Positions 54,065 to 62,946 are shown, counted from the first letter of the stretch. The stretch: DNA of 64,000 nucleotides from Sulfitobacter sabulilitoris (GCF_005887615.1 NZ_VANS01000005.1:62001-126000); one strand, 5' to 3'. Notes: generated from the sequence alone by a model not told the origin. Numbers and translations: made by a program.

Positions 54065-55708
54065 ATGGCACGCTATATTTTCATCACAGGTGGTGTGGTG
54101 TCCTCGCTGGGCAAGGGCCTTGCCTCGGCGGCCCTGGGCGCGCTGTTGCAGGCGCGCGGTTTTTCGGTGCGGCTGCGCAAGCTTGATCCCTACCTCAACG
54201 TCGATCCCGGCACCATGTCGCCCTTCGAGCATGGCGAGGTCTTTGTCACCGATGACGGCGCCGAGACGGATCTGGACCTGGGCCATTACGAGCGGTTCAC
54301 CGGCGTGGCCGCACGCAATACCGATTCCGTGTCGTCGGGCCGGGTCTATTCCACCGTGCTGGAGAAGGAGCGCCGGGGTGACTATCTTGGCAAGACGATC
54401 CAGGTGATTCCGCACGTCACCAACGAAATCAAGGATTTCCTGCACATCGGCGAGGATGAGGTCGATTTCATGCTGTGCGAGATCGGCGGCACCGTGGGCG
54501 ACATCGAGGGCCTGCCGTTCTTCGAGGCGATCCGCCAGTTTTCGCAGGATCAGCCGCGCGGGCAGTGCATTTTCATGCATCTGACGCTGTTGCCGTTCCT
54601 GGCCGCGAGCGGTGAGCTCAAGACCAAGCCGACGCAACACAGCGTCAAGGAACTGCGCGCCATCGGCATCGCGCCCGACGTGCTGGTCTGCCGGTCCGAG
54701 CATCCGATCCCCGACAAGGAACGCGAAAAGATCGGCCTGTTCTGCAACGTGCGCACCGAGAACGTGATCGCGGCCTATGACCTGAGCTCGATCTACGAGG
54801 CGCCGCTGGCGTATCATCGCGAGGGGCTGGATCAGGCGGTGCTGGACGCGTTCCAGATCTCGCCCGCGCCCCGGCCGGACCTTTCGGTCTGGGAGGATGT
54901 GGTGGACCGGATCCACAACACCGACGGCGAGGTCAACGTGGCCATCGTGGGCAAGTACACGCAGCTCGAGGATGCCTATAAGTCGATCAAGGAGGCGTTG
55001 GCGCATGGCGGCATGCACAACCGCGTCAAGGTCAACGTCAAATGGGTCGATGCGGAAGTCTTCGATCACGAAGATGCGGCGCCGCATCTCGAAGGGTTCG
55101 ACGCCATCCTCGTGCCCGGCGGTTTCGGCGAGCGCGGCACCGAGGGCAAGATCAAGGCGGCGCAATACGCGCGCGAACACAAGATCCCCTACCTGGGGAT
55201 TTGCCTTGGGATGCAGATGGCCGTGATCGAAGCCGCGCGCAATGTCGCCGGCCTTGCCACGGCGGGGTCCGAGGAATTCGACCATGAGGCGGGCAAGAAA
55301 CGCTTCGAGCCGGTTGTCTATCACCTCAAGGAATGGGTGCAGGGCAATGCCAAGGTCAGCCGGAAACTGGGCGACGACAAGGGCGGGACGATGCGGCTGG
55401 GGTCTTATGACGCAAGCTTGAAGGCCGGCAGCCGCGTGGCCGAGGTCTATGGCACCACCGCGATCGACGAACGCCACCGCCACCGCTACGAGGTCGATAT
55501 CGCCTACCGCGAAAAGCTGGAGCAGGCGGGCCTGTGCTTTTCGGGCATGTCGCCCGATGGCAGCCTGCCCGAGATCGTGGAATGGTCGGATCACCCGTGG
55601 TTCATCGGGGTGCAGTTTCACCCCGAACTGAAATCCAAACCTTTCAATCCGCATCCGCTGTTCAAGGATTTCGTGCGCGCGGCCAAGGAAAACTCGCGTC
55701 TGGTGTGA
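54065..55708 (+). CDS. pyrG: CTP synthase
   Basis: Aminates UTP to CTP with glutamine and ATP. The 547-residue protein has the synthetase domain ([60 protein letters not shown]) and the class I glutaminase domain with [13 protein letters not shown], the Cys nucleophile in [10 protein letters not shown], and HPELKSKP near the C-terminus. Length is normal. Start ATG 54065 is firm as the first conserved residue is at position 2. Confidence 0.98.
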   Translation: MARYIFITGGVVSSLGKGLASAALGALLQARGFSVRLRKLDPYLNVDPGTMSPFEHGEVFVTDDGAETDLDLGHYERFTGVAARNTDSVSSGRVYSTVLEKERRGDYLGKTIQVIPHVTNEIKDFLHIGEDEVDFMLCEIGGTVGDIEGLPFFEAIRQFSQDQPRGQCIFMHLTLLPFLAASGELKTKPTQHSVKELRAIGIAPDVLVCRSEHPIPDKEREKIGLFCNVRTENVIAAYDLSSIYEAPLAYHREGLDQAVLDAFQISPAPRPDLSVWEDVVDRIHNTDGEVNVAIVGKYTQLEDAYKSIKEALAHGGMHNRVKVNVKWVDAEVFDHEDAAPHLEGFDAILVPGGFGERGTEGKIKAAQYAREHKIPYLGICLGMQMAVIEAARNVAGLATAGSEEFDHEAGKKRFEPVVYHLKEWVQGNAKVSRKLGDDKGGTMRLGSYDASLKAGSRVAEVYGTTAIDERHRHRYEVDIAYREKLEQAGLCFSGMSPDGSLPEIVEWSDHPWFIGVQFHPELKSKPFNPHPLFKDFVRAAKENSRLV

Positions 55709-55734
55709 GGGCGCCCGGCGCGTCGCAGGGGCAT

Positions 55735-55777
55735 GGGATTTTAGAAAATCACGGTCCGTTCTCTTGGCAGGAAAACG
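55735..55777 (+). repeat. 43-bp dispersed intergenic repeat, copy B
   Basis: Same element as at 14479-14521: ATTTT-A-GAAAAT (55738-55749, first stem in degenerate form) and TTCTCTTGGCAGGAAAA. 35 of 43 bases match copy A without gaps. It begins 27 bp after the pyrG stop, again in plus orientation behind a plus-strand gene. Confidence 0.75.
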
Positions 55778-55846
55778 GCGGCAGCCCCCAGGGCACGCGC
55801 CCGGAGGGCCCTTGACACCGCCCCGCGCGCACAGTCCTGTCGGACC

Positions 55847-56626
55847 ATGCTGAGCTATCAACACATTTATCACGCGGGCAACCTGGCGGATGTGCACAAA
55901 CACGCATTGCTGGCGTGGATGCTGCGCTATCTCACCCGCAAGGACAAGCCGCTGAGCTATCTCGAGACGCATGCGGGCCGGGCGCTTTACGATCTGGCGT
56001 CGGACCCTGCGCGCAAGACCGGCGAGGCCGCGCAAGGCATTGAAAAGGTGCGTGATTGGTTCACGCCCGATCACCCCTTCGCCGAGGTGCTGGACCGGAC
56101 GCGCGCCGCGCATGGTGCCGCCGGATATCCGGGTTCGCCGCTGATCGCCGCCACGCTCTTGCGCCCCGGCGATGCCCTGCATTTCGCCGAACTGCACCCG
56201 GCGGAACATGCCGCGCTGGACCTTGCGATGTCGCCCTACCCCGCCACGTGCCACCTGCGCGACGGCTTCGAGATGGCGCATGCGTTGACCCCGCCCACGC
56301 CGCGCCGCGGCCTGATGCTGATCGATCCCAGCTACGAGGTCAAAACCGATTACGACGACATTCCCGGTCACATCGCGAAAGTCCTGCGCGCGTGGAACGT
56401 CGGCATCGTGGCGCTTTGGTATCCGATCCTGACCAGCGGCGCGCACGGACCGATGCTGCGCAGCCTCACCGCCGCCCACCCCGACGCCTTGCGCCACGAG
56501 GTCCGCTTTGCGCCGGCGCGCCGCGGGCACGGTATGATCGGATCGGGCATGTTCGTCATCCGCCCCCCCTACGGCCTTGCCGAGGAAGCCGCGCGCATGA
56601 CCCGCAGATTTGCCGCCTTGACCTGA
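55847..56626 (+). CDS. rlmJ: 23S rRNA m6A2030 methyltransferase RlmJ
   Basis: Methylates A2030 of 23S rRNA with S-adenosylmethionine. The 259-residue protein starts MLSYQHIYHAGNLADVHKHA, the family signature, and has YLETHAGRALYDL, YPGSPLIAATLLRPGD (SAM site), and a catalytic motif DPSYEVKTDYD in which the usual DPPY has Ser at the third position. Helical insertion subdomain GEAAQGIEKVRDWF is present. The first ATG (55847) is conserved. It follows the dispersed repeat behind pyrG. Confidence 0.94.
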   Translation: MLSYQHIYHAGNLADVHKHALLAWMLRYLTRKDKPLSYLETHAGRALYDLASDPARKTGEAAQGIEKVRDWFTPDHPFAEVLDRTRAAHGAAGYPGSPLIAATLLRPGDALHFAELHPAEHAALDLAMSPYPATCHLRDGFEMAHALTPPTPRRGLMLIDPSYEVKTDYDDIPGHIAKVLRAWNVGIVALWYPILTSGAHGPMLRSLTAAHPDALRHEVRFAPARRGHGMIGSGMFVIRPPYGLAEEAARMTRRFAALT

Positions 56627-56655
56627 CCGTTGACCCTGACGAGGAGAGAGACCCG

Positions 56656-56949
56656 ATGACCAAAGGATACTGGATCGCCCATGTCGATGTGCGCGACCCG
56701 CAGGCCTATGACGCCTACCGCGCGGCCAATGCCGCCCCCTTCAAAGCCTACGGCGCGAAATTCCTGGTCCGCGGCGGGGATCACGAAATCCGCGAAGGCC
56801 GCGCGAAACCGCGCACCGTCGTGATCGAATTTCCCAGCTACGCCGAGGCCATCGCCTGCTACGAAAGCCCCGCCTACCAGGCCGCCAAAGCGCTGCGCGA
56901 CCCGGTGTCCGAGGGTGATTTGCTGATCATCGAGGGATACGACCCCTAA
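56656..56949 (+). CDS. DUF1330 protein
   Basis: A 97-residue protein of the ferredoxin-like DUF1330 family (dimeric alpha-beta barrel): GYWIAHVDVRDPQAYDAYRA, KAYGAKFLVRGGDHEIREG, RTVVIEFPSYAEAIACYESP and YQAAKALRDPVSEGDLLIIE. No function is established for the family, though the fold suits small-molecule binding or isomerase/monooxygenase use. GAGGAGAGAG stands upstream. It follows rlmJ by 29 bp, so they may be co-transcribed. Confidence 0.93.
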   Translation: MTKGYWIAHVDVRDPQAYDAYRAANAAPFKAYGAKFLVRGGDHEIREGRAKPRTVVIEFPSYAEAIACYESPAYQAAKALRDPVSEGDLLIIEGYDP

Positions 56950-56971
56950 CGATTCGTGCTACAGTGCCACC

Positions 56972-57622
56972 ATGCGATACGTCTGGGCCCTTTGTCTGGT
57001 ACTGCTGCCGCGCGCCGCGCTGGCCTGCGGCCTGCCGGTGTGCCTGACCGACCCCGACGTGCTGACCTTTGCGCATGTCATCACCTTCGAGGACACCCGG
57101 TCGAGCATGGGTCCCGGCCACCGGATCGACGGGCTGCTGGTGATGGATGGCGCGCAATTCGGCGAGAGGTTCGCGGGCCAGTCACTGGCGCCCACGGGCG
57201 ACCACGATGCCGTCACCGGCGCGCCGCTGCCGCCGCTCGTGCTGATGTCGGGGCCGCCGGGCCAGAACCTGTCGGTGGTGCATATGACCGGCAACAATGT
57301 CCTGAACGGCTATGGCGCGGCCGGGTTTCCCAAGCGTCGCGCCCAGGGCGAAGGCGCGATTTCCGTGCTGTTCGACCGTGACCAGTCCGCGTTGTCGTTT
57401 CAACTGCGCGGCGGTGAGGCCGGACAGGCACAGGTTGTGTTTTTACGTCGCGATGGCAGCCTGATTTCAACGTTGGATTTGACGGACCTGGGCGAACATG
57501 CCATCGGGTTCCTGCGCAGCCAGGGCCAGGCCGATATCGCTGGTTTCGTGCTGACGAACACCGACCCCCAGGGGCTGGCGCTGGACAACCTGCGCTTTGA
57601 CCGCCCCCCGAACCTAAGCTGA
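56972..57622 (+). CDS. Secreted unknown protein (216 aa)
   Basis: The signal peptide (RYVWALCLVLLPRAALA, about 2-18) is followed by a Cys pair CGLPVC and a beta-rich mature region (ITFEDTRSSMGPGHRIDGLL, GDHDAVTGAPLPPLVLMSGP, VVHMTGNNVLNGYGAAGFPK, LDNLRFD). The ending FEDTRSSM...VLTNTDPQGLALDNLRF matches the general plan of PEP-CTERM-like/choice-of-anchor carbohydrate-binding-like sandwiches (ITFED at the start and LDNLRF at the end), but no anchor sequence follows. Function unknown. It lies 22 bp after DUF1330 and 22 bp before a TerB gene. Confidence 0.7.
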   Translation: MRYVWALCLVLLPRAALACGLPVCLTDPDVLTFAHVITFEDTRSSMGPGHRIDGLLVMDGAQFGERFAGQSLAPTGDHDAVTGAPLPPLVLMSGPPGQNLSVVHMTGNNVLNGYGAAGFPKRRAQGEGAISVLFDRDQSALSFQLRGGEAGQAQVVFLRRDGSLISTLDLTDLGEHAIGFLRSQGQADIAGFVLTNTDPQGLALDNLRFDRPPNLS

Positions 57623-57643
57623 GCCGAGAGGGTATTCCGCCCG

Positions 57644-58081
57644 ATGTTCGAACGACTTTTTCCGCGCCGCAAGCCTGATCCCAAGCCTTTGCCGCAACCC
57701 AATGCGCAACTGGCGCTGGGGGCGCTCTTGGTGCGCGTCGCGATGGCCGACCGTGATTACAACGCCACGGAAGTGGGACAGATCGACCGCATCCTGGCCG
57801 CGACCTTCGGGTTGAAGCCGCTGGAGGCGGCCAAGCTGCGCGCCACATGCGAAAAGCTCGAGATGCACGCCCCCGGAACCCCGGAATTCGCCGCGATCCT
57901 GCGTGACGAGGTGCCCTATGCCGACCGCAAGGCGCTGGCCGATGCGATGTGGGCGGTCGCGCTGGCCGACGGGGACCGGGCGGAGCGCGAGGAGATCACC
58001 CTGATGGCGATCGAAACCGAACTTGGCCTGACGGACGAGGACATCGTGACCGCGCGCCGCACCGCCCTGCGTCAGTCATAG
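57644..58081 (+). CDS. TerB-family protein, first paralogue
   Basis: A 145-residue helical protein of the TerB/DjlA-like fold: ALGALLVRVAMADRDYNATE, VGQIDRILAATFGL, RDEVPYADRKALADAMWAVA and LADGDRAEREEITLMAIETE. The paired A-D-x-D/G-x-x-x-x-x-E acidic motifs are the predicted metal-binding sites. The N-terminus is basic and Pro-rich (ERLFPRRKPDPKPLPQPN). TerB proteins are linked to stress and tellurite response, but no terC, terD or terA is here. A close paralogue follows 49 bp downstream. A GAGAGGGT site precedes the ATG at a long spacing. Confidence 0.9.
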   Translation: MFERLFPRRKPDPKPLPQPNAQLALGALLVRVAMADRDYNATEVGQIDRILAATFGLKPLEAAKLRATCEKLEMHAPGTPEFAAILRDEVPYADRKALADAMWAVALADGDRAEREEITLMAIETELGLTDEDIVTARRTALRQS

Positions 58082-58130
58082 CGCAAGGTAACTCTTTGCA
58101 TGTCGCGCGCACCGGATTATATCCTGTGAC

Positions 58131-58571
58131 ATGTTTGCAGATTTCATAAAGCGGCTGACCCAGCCCGACCCCGTACACCTGCCCGATGACGACGCGCGAT
58201 TGGCCCTCACGGCCCTTCTGGTGCGGATCGCGCGGGCCGATCAAAACTACTCGGACACGGAAAAGGAACGCATCGACCAGATCACTGCGAAACGCTACGA
58301 TCTCGGCCCCGGTGCCGTGACCGCCCTGCGCGCCGAGGCCGAACTGCTGGAGGCCGAGGCCCCCGATACCGTGCGTTTCACCCGCGCGATCAAGGACGCG
58401 GTGCCGTATGACGAGCGTCTGCGCGTGGTCGAGGCGCTGTGGAAGGTCGTGCTGGCCGATGGGACCCGCGCCGAGGAGGAAGACGCGGTGGTGCGCATGG
58501 CGACCAAGTTCCTGGGTGTCAGCGATCCGGATTCGGCGATGGCGCGGCAAAAGGTCGAAGGCACGGCGTGA
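58131..58571 (+). CDS. TerB-family protein, second paralogue
   Basis: A 146-residue paralogue of the gene before it, with the same plan: basic start (ADFIKRLTQPDP), LALTALLVRIARADQNYSDT, ERIDQITAKRYDLGPG, KDAVPYDERLRVVEALWKVV and LADGTRAEEEDAVVRMATKF. It keeps both acidic A-D-x-N/D-x-x-x-x-x-E and A-D-G-x-x-x-x-x-E motifs. No good ribosome site precedes its ATG; TTATAT lies close upstream, so the transcript may start near the ATG. The stop overlaps the PhnD-like start (GTGA). Confidence 0.9.
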   Translation: MFADFIKRLTQPDPVHLPDDDARLALTALLVRIARADQNYSDTEKERIDQITAKRYDLGPGAVTALRAEAELLEAEAPDTVRFTRAIKDAVPYDERLRVVEALWKVVLADGTRAEEEDAVVRMATKFLGVSDPDSAMARQKVEGTA

Positions 58572-59323
58572 CCGCCAGCCTTCCGATGTACGACCGGTCC
58601 ACGACCCGAGGGCCCAACGACCGTCTGTGGGCGCGCGTGCGCGAGGCGCTTGGACGGGGCCCGCAGACCCTGGATCGCGACACCGATCCGCGCCTGACCT
58701 GGCACGATCCGGATCTGGTGCTGTCGCAGACCTGCGGCCTGCCTTTCCGGCTGGGGCTGAACACGCATGTGACCTATGTCGGTACGCCCGACTACGGGGT
58801 GCGCGGCTGCCTGCCGGGATATTACAAGTCCTACATCGTGGTGCGCCGCGACGACCCGCGCAAGCGTCTGTCCGAGTTCGAGAAATGCACCCTCGCGCGC
58901 AATTCGGTGCTGTCGCAGTCGGGCTGGGCCGCGATGGAGAATCACCTGGTCGACACGGGCGCGGGCTTCAGCTTTGAGCGGCACGCCATCGACACCGGAT
59001 CGCACGAGGCGTCTGTCGCCGCTGTATCCGCCGGAGAAGCCGACATCGCCGCGATCGACGCCGTGACCTGGACGCTGCTGAAACGGGAGGGCGCCACCGG
59101 GGCATGCCGGGTGCTGAGCTTTACGAGGCCGACGCCGGGTCTGCCGCTGATCACCGCCGGCGGGACAGACCCCGCGCCGATGCGCAGCGCCCTTGACCGC
59201 GCCATAAAGTCCCTGTCGGGACGCGACCGCGCGCAGCTCTTGCTCAAGGGAGTGGTGCAGATACCGGTTGAGGCGTACCTCGACGAACCGGTGCCGCCCT
59301 CGTGCAAAGTGGTGACAGACTAG
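58568..59323 (+). CDS. PhnD/SsuA-like substrate-binding-fold protein without signal peptide
   Basis: A 251-residue protein of the periplasmic binding type II fold: LVLSQTCGLPFRLGLNTHVT, GTPDYGVRGCLPGYYKSYIV, RNSVLSQSGWAAMENHL, GSHEASVAAVSAGEADIAAI and FTRPTPGLPLITAGG match PhnD-like phosphonate/phosphite binding proteins. No signal peptide is present (MTASLPMYDRSTTRG), so it is predicted to be cytoplasmic. GTG start at 58568 overlaps the TerB stop by four bases, a translational coupling; an ATG at 58586 is possible. No ABC permease or ATPase for it follows, the next operon being of the polar amino acid type. Confidence 0.85.
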   Translation: MTASLPMYDRSTTRGPNDRLWARVREALGRGPQTLDRDTDPRLTWHDPDLVLSQTCGLPFRLGLNTHVTYVGTPDYGVRGCLPGYYKSYIVVRRDDPRKRLSEFEKCTLARNSVLSQSGWAAMENHLVDTGAGFSFERHAIDTGSHEASVAAVSAGEADIAAIDAVTWTLLKREGATGACRVLSFTRPTPGLPLITAGGTDPAPMRSALDRAIKSLSGRDRAQLLLKGVVQIPVEAYLDEPVPPSCKVVTD

Positions 59324-59443
59324 GCGCGGGGGCCCTTCCCCTTCGTCAACTTGGACGGATTAATTGCGTTCTTTTGTTTTGCAAGTTGCGAATCCAAGCA
59401 TTTTCGCCCCTTATGGCCCCTTGAAACAGCTCAAGATGTGCCA

Positions 59444-60223
59444 GTGACCTCTGAAACGCCCGTCATCGAAATTCGCCATCTGCACAAAGCCTACGGGTCT
59501 TTGGAAGTCCTCAAGGGTGTGGATATCTCTGCTCCGAAGGGGCATGTGGTGTCATTGATCGGGTCATCTGGGTCGGGAAAGTCCACGCTTTTGCGCTGCT
59601 GCAACCTGCTCGAGGACAGCCAGCAGGGCGAGGTTCTCTTCAAGGGCGAGCCGGTCCGGTGGAAGGGCGAAGGTCACAATCGCCGCCCCGCCGACGCGGG
59701 CCAGGTGCTGCGCATTCGAACGAACCTCAGCATGGTGTTCCAGCAGTTCAATCTGTGGTCGCACATGACCATTCTGCAAAACGTGATGGAAGCGCCGCTG
59801 ACCGTGCTGAGACGCGACCGCGCCGAGGTCGAGGCCGCTGCGCGCGCATATCTCGACAAGGTGGGGATCGGCGACAAATGCGACGCGTATCCGGCGCAAC
59901 TGTCCGGTGGCCAGCAACAGCGCGCCGCGATCGCGCGCGCGCTGTGCATGGAGCCAGAGGCGCTGTTGTTCGACGAGCCGACGTCGGCGCTCGATCCCGA
60001 GTTGGAGCAGGAAGTCGTCAAGGTCATCAAGGATCTGGCGAGCGAGGGGCGCACGATGATGATCGTGACCCACGATATGAAACTGGCCGCCGATGTGTCG
60101 GACCACGTGGTGTTCCTGCATCAGGGCCTGATCGAAGAACAAGGGGCGCCCGACACGCTGTTCGGCGCACCCAAATCAGAACGACTGCGCGGGTTTTTGT
60201 CCGCAACGACCCACGCTGCGTAA
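59444..60223 (+). CDS. Polar amino acid ABC transporter ATP-binding protein
   Basis: A 259-residue ATPase of the HisP/GlnQ group: Walker A GSSGSGKSTLLRCCNLLE, QQFNLWSHMTILQNVM (Q-loop), signature LSGGQQQRAAIARALCMEP, Walker B LLFDEPTSALDPEL and H-loop VTHDM. It drives uptake through the two permeases encoded downstream. Start is uncertain: GTG at 59444 (VTSETPVIEIRHL) is chosen; a GTG at 59438 and a start at 59351 are in frame. The 120-bp leader before it is T-rich. It is the first gene of a four-gene transporter operon. Confidence 0.94.
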   Translation: MTSETPVIEIRHLHKAYGSLEVLKGVDISAPKGHVVSLIGSSGSGKSTLLRCCNLLEDSQQGEVLFKGEPVRWKGEGHNRRPADAGQVLRIRTNLSMVFQQFNLWSHMTILQNVMEAPLTVLRRDRAEVEAAARAYLDKVGIGDKCDAYPAQLSGGQQQRAAIARALCMEPEALLFDEPTSALDPELEQEVVKVIKDLASEGRTMMIVTHDMKLAADVSDHVVFLHQGLIEEQGAPDTLFGAPKSERLRGFLSATTHAA

Positions 60224-60252
60224 CCCAAAGATAAGAAACGGGAGTATCTACC

Positions 60253-60987
60253 ATGAAAAAGACGATTCTGACGACGACCGCACTGGCGCTGAGCGCCGGT
60301 ATGGTGTTCGCCGCCGCCCACGAGAAAACCATCCGCATGGGCACCGAGGGCGCCTACCCCCCCTACAACTTCATCAATGACGCGGGCGAGGTCGATGGCT
60401 TCGAGCGCGAGTTGGGCGACGAGCTTTGCCTGCGCGCCGAACTGACCTGCGAATGGGTCAAGAACGACTGGGACAGCATCATCCCCAACCTTGTGTCGTC
60501 GAACTACGACACGATCATGGCGGGCATGAGCATCACGGACGAGCGGGACGAAGTGATTGATTTCACGCAAGACTACTTCCCGCCCACTGCCTCTGCCTAT
60601 GTCGCGGCCTCTGACGCGGTCGATGTGACCTCGGGCGTGATCGCGGCCCAGACGGCCACCATCCAGGCCGGCTATGTCGCGGAAAGCGGCGCCACGCTGG
60701 TCGAATTCGCCACACCCGAGGAAACCGTGGCGGCTGTGCGCAACGGCGAAGCGGACGCCGTCTTTGCCGACAAGGACTATCTTGCACCGCTGGTCGAGGA
60801 TTCCGCCGGCGAGCTGATGTTCGTGGGCGAGGAAGTCGCGCTTGGCGGCGGTATCGGCATGGGCCTGCGCGAAAGCGACACGGATCTGAAGGAAAAGTTC
60901 GACGCGGCCATCACCTCGATGAAGGAAGACGGCACGCTGAACGCGATGCTGAAGAAGTGGTTCGGCGAAGAAACCGCCACCTACTGA
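60253..60987 (+). CDS. Amino acid ABC transporter substrate-binding protein (HisJ/ArgT-like)
   Basis: A 244-residue periplasmic protein with a signal peptide (KKTILTTTALALSAGMVFAA, 2-21). The mature domain has the family 3 pattern IRMGTEGAYPPYNFINDAGE, GFERELGDELCLRAELTCEW, WDSIIPNLVSSNYDTIMAGM, ITDERDEVIDFTQDY and ADAVFADKDYL. The first blocks bind the alpha-amino and carboxyl groups. Specificity looks like basic or polar amino acids (Lys/Arg/Orn/His), not firmly set. GGGAG precedes the ATG. The gene follows the ATPase by 29 bp. Confidence 0.94.
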   Translation: MKKTILTTTALALSAGMVFAAAHEKTIRMGTEGAYPPYNFINDAGEVDGFERELGDELCLRAELTCEWVKNDWDSIIPNLVSSNYDTIMAGMSITDERDEVIDFTQDYFPPTASAYVAASDAVDVTSGVIAAQTATIQAGYVAESGATLVEFATPEETVAAVRNGEADAVFADKDYLAPLVEDSAGELMFVGEEVALGGGIGMGLRESDTDLKEKFDAAITSMKEDGTLNAMLKKWFGEETATY

Positions 60988-61083
60988 CCCCCTTAGGCCG
61001 GGCGCGCGATCCATCGGGTGCGCGCCCGGCCCCCCTGCACCGGCGCGGGGTCGCCAGCCTCGGTGCCTTAGTCCCGGACAGTC

Positions 61084-61971
61084 ATGTTTTCCTTTTGCAC
61101 CGATCCCGACACATTGGACCAAGCGCGCTGGCTGGCGTGCTACCTGACCACGGGTGTGCACCTGTCGTTCTACATGTCGTTTCTCAAGGTGCTTGGCCTG
61201 CTTGCCGTGACCGCGCCCGTCGCCCTTGGGTTCGGGTTCGCGGGGGCGATGGTGGCACGGTCGCATATCGCGCCCCTGTCGTGGATCGGCAAGGCCTATA
61301 TCGCGATCGTGCGCGGCGTGCCGGACATCGCGTTTTTCCTGTTCTTCGTGATCGCGTTGGATCAGGCATTCGAATACCTGCGCCACAAGGCGCTGTGCCC
61401 CGACTGGGACGAACCCATCCGGCAGGGCCGCGATTTCGTCGTCTGCCAGGCCGCCAAGCTGCCACTGGGCAACGCGCCGCAGTGGGTGCATGAAACCTAC
61501 GGGTTTTCGCTGGCCGTCATCACCTTTTCCATCGTCTTCGGGGCATTTGCCGCCAATGTCATTTTCGGCGCGATGCGCGCCGTGCCGCGCGCGCAGCTTG
61601 AAACCGCCGAAGCCTACGGCATGACCCGCCGGCAGACGTTCTGGCGGGTGCTGGTGCCGCAGATGTGGGTCTTTGCGCTGCCGGGCCTGTCGAACCTGTG
61701 GATGGTGCTGATCAAGGCGACGCCGCTGTTGTTCCTCTTGGGCGTCGAAGACATCGTCTATTGGGCGCGCGAACTTGGCGGGACCAAAACACCGCGCTTT
61801 ACCGACTATCCGCATGGCGACTGGCGGATGTGGTATTTCCTGGGGTTGCTGGTGTTCTACCTCGCCTTTACCCGCGTGTCGGAAATCGCGCTGGATCGGA
61901 TCATGGGGCGTCTGACGTTGGGTCAGGCCACCGCCGGTGGCGAAGCACAGCGCAAGGGGGCCGTGGCATGA
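61084..61971 (+). CDS. Amino acid ABC transporter permease 1 (HisQ/ArtQ-like)
   Basis: A 295-residue membrane subunit with five helices and the EAA cytoplasmic loop LETAEAYGMTRRQTFWRVLV, which docks on the ATPase. It is longer than typical HisQ (228) because of a hydrophilic stretch of about 40 residues (YLRHKALCPDWDEPIRQGRD, containing two cysteines) after the second or third helix, and a short C-terminal tail. Its stop overlaps the second permease start (ATGA). Predicted partner of permease 2. Confidence 0.93.
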   Translation: MFSFCTDPDTLDQARWLACYLTTGVHLSFYMSFLKVLGLLAVTAPVALGFGFAGAMVARSHIAPLSWIGKAYIAIVRGVPDIAFFLFFVIALDQAFEYLRHKALCPDWDEPIRQGRDFVVCQAAKLPLGNAPQWVHETYGFSLAVITFSIVFGAFAANVIFGAMRAVPRAQLETAEAYGMTRRQTFWRVLVPQMWVFALPGLSNLWMVLIKATPLLFLLGVEDIVYWARELGGTKTPRFTDYPHGDWRMWYFLGLLVFYLAFTRVSEIALDRIMGRLTLGQATAGGEAQRKGAVA

Positions 61972-62774
61972 GCTGCCTCCAGACCATCCAGGACTACGGC
62001 CTGCGCTCCATCGGGATCGGCGAACGCCTGTTGCCGCGCAGCGACTTCACCCTGTGCGAGCAGGTCACGCTGATCGGCTCCGGCATGATCTGGAACGTCT
62101 ATTTCGGGGTCGTGGCGCTGATCAGCGGGTTCTTTCTGGCCACCGCGCTGGCCGTGGCCAAGGCGTCGCCCCGCAAGGGCCTGCGCAAGCCCGCCGAATG
62201 GTTCATCTTCATCTTCCGCGGCTCGCCGCTCTTCATCCAGTTCTTCTTCGGCTACTTCCTGTTCCTCAGCCTCAAGAGCCAATACCCGATGTTCGACGCC
62301 TTCACCTCGGCCTGGCTGGGGGCGCTGATCGTGCTCTACCTCAACACCGCCGCCTATTCGGCCGAGATCTTCTACGGGGCGCTGCTGTCGATCCCCAAGG
62401 GCGATACGGAGGCCGCCGATGCCTACGGCATGACCGGCTGGCCCCGGTTCAAGCGCGTGATCTGGCCCACGATGCTGCGTCTTGCGTGGCCCGCCTACAC
62501 GAACGAGGCGATCTTTCTGTTCCACGCCACGGCGCTGGTGTTCTTTTCGGGCTTTCCCGCATGGCAGCAAAAGGGCGACGCGCTCTATTACGCCAGCTAC
62601 TTTGCCGACAAGACCTTCAACCCCTTTGTGCCCTACCCCATATTGGCGGGATATTTCATTCTGCTGACGCTTTGCGTGGTGGGCGTGTTCGGGGCGGTCA
62701 ATGCCCGGCTGAACCGTCATCTGCCACAGGAGGCGCGGCGCAAAATGCGCTTGCGTCCCAATCTGATACGGTAG
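61968..62774 (+). CDS. Amino acid ABC transporter permease 2 (HisM-like)
   Basis: A 268-residue permease with the EAA loop DTEAADAYGMTGWPRFKRVI and helices such as NVYFGVVALISGFFLATALA and PLFIQFFFGYFLFLSL. The FIFRGSPLFIQFFF segment is typical of the HisMQ/ArtM family. Start ATG at 61968 is four bases inside the end of permease 1. The two permeases presumably form the heterodimeric channel for the polar amino acid taken up by this system. Confidence 0.94.
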   Translation: MSCLQTIQDYGLRSIGIGERLLPRSDFTLCEQVTLIGSGMIWNVYFGVVALISGFFLATALAVAKASPRKGLRKPAEWFIFIFRGSPLFIQFFFGYFLFLSLKSQYPMFDAFTSAWLGALIVLYLNTAAYSAEIFYGALLSIPKGDTEAADAYGMTGWPRFKRVIWPTMLRLAWPAYTNEAIFLFHATALVFFSGFPAWQQKGDALYYASYFADKTFNPFVPYPILAGYFILLTLCVVGVFGAVNARLNRHLPQEARRKMRLRPNLIR

Positions 62775-62783
62775 TATCAATTT

Positions 62784-62869
62784 TTTGATCAAATTATTCG
62801 GGCACGCAGGGGCCACCCCCTGTCGCCACACCCGAAACGGGCCCGGACGGGCACGCCGATTTGATCAAA
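62784..62869. promoter_or_regulatory. Pair of TTTGATCAAA palindromes upstream of the glutamine synthetase-like gene
   Basis: Two perfect 10-bp copies of TTTGATCAAA at 62784-62793 and 62860-62869, 76 bp apart (about seven helical turns). They lie between the permease stop and the start at 62947, in otherwise G+C-rich DNA. The pairing suggests looping by a dimeric regulator of the downstream gene. Confidence 0.55.
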
Positions 62870-62946
62870 GGTAATGGACCAAGGGCATGGACCACGCGCC
62901 GCCGGATGCACGGCCGCCTGTCACCAGACCCCAACTAGGTGAAGTG

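Noticed and set aside
58131-58571. Full tellurite-resistance operon
   Set aside because: Only TerB-type genes are present; TerC, TerD, TerA and TerZ motifs are absent nearby, so resistance is not claimed.
62784-62869. Treating the TTTGATCAAA sites as fatty acid (FadR) or PuuR operators
   Set aside because: The core does not clearly match the known operators for those regulators, so no regulator name is given.
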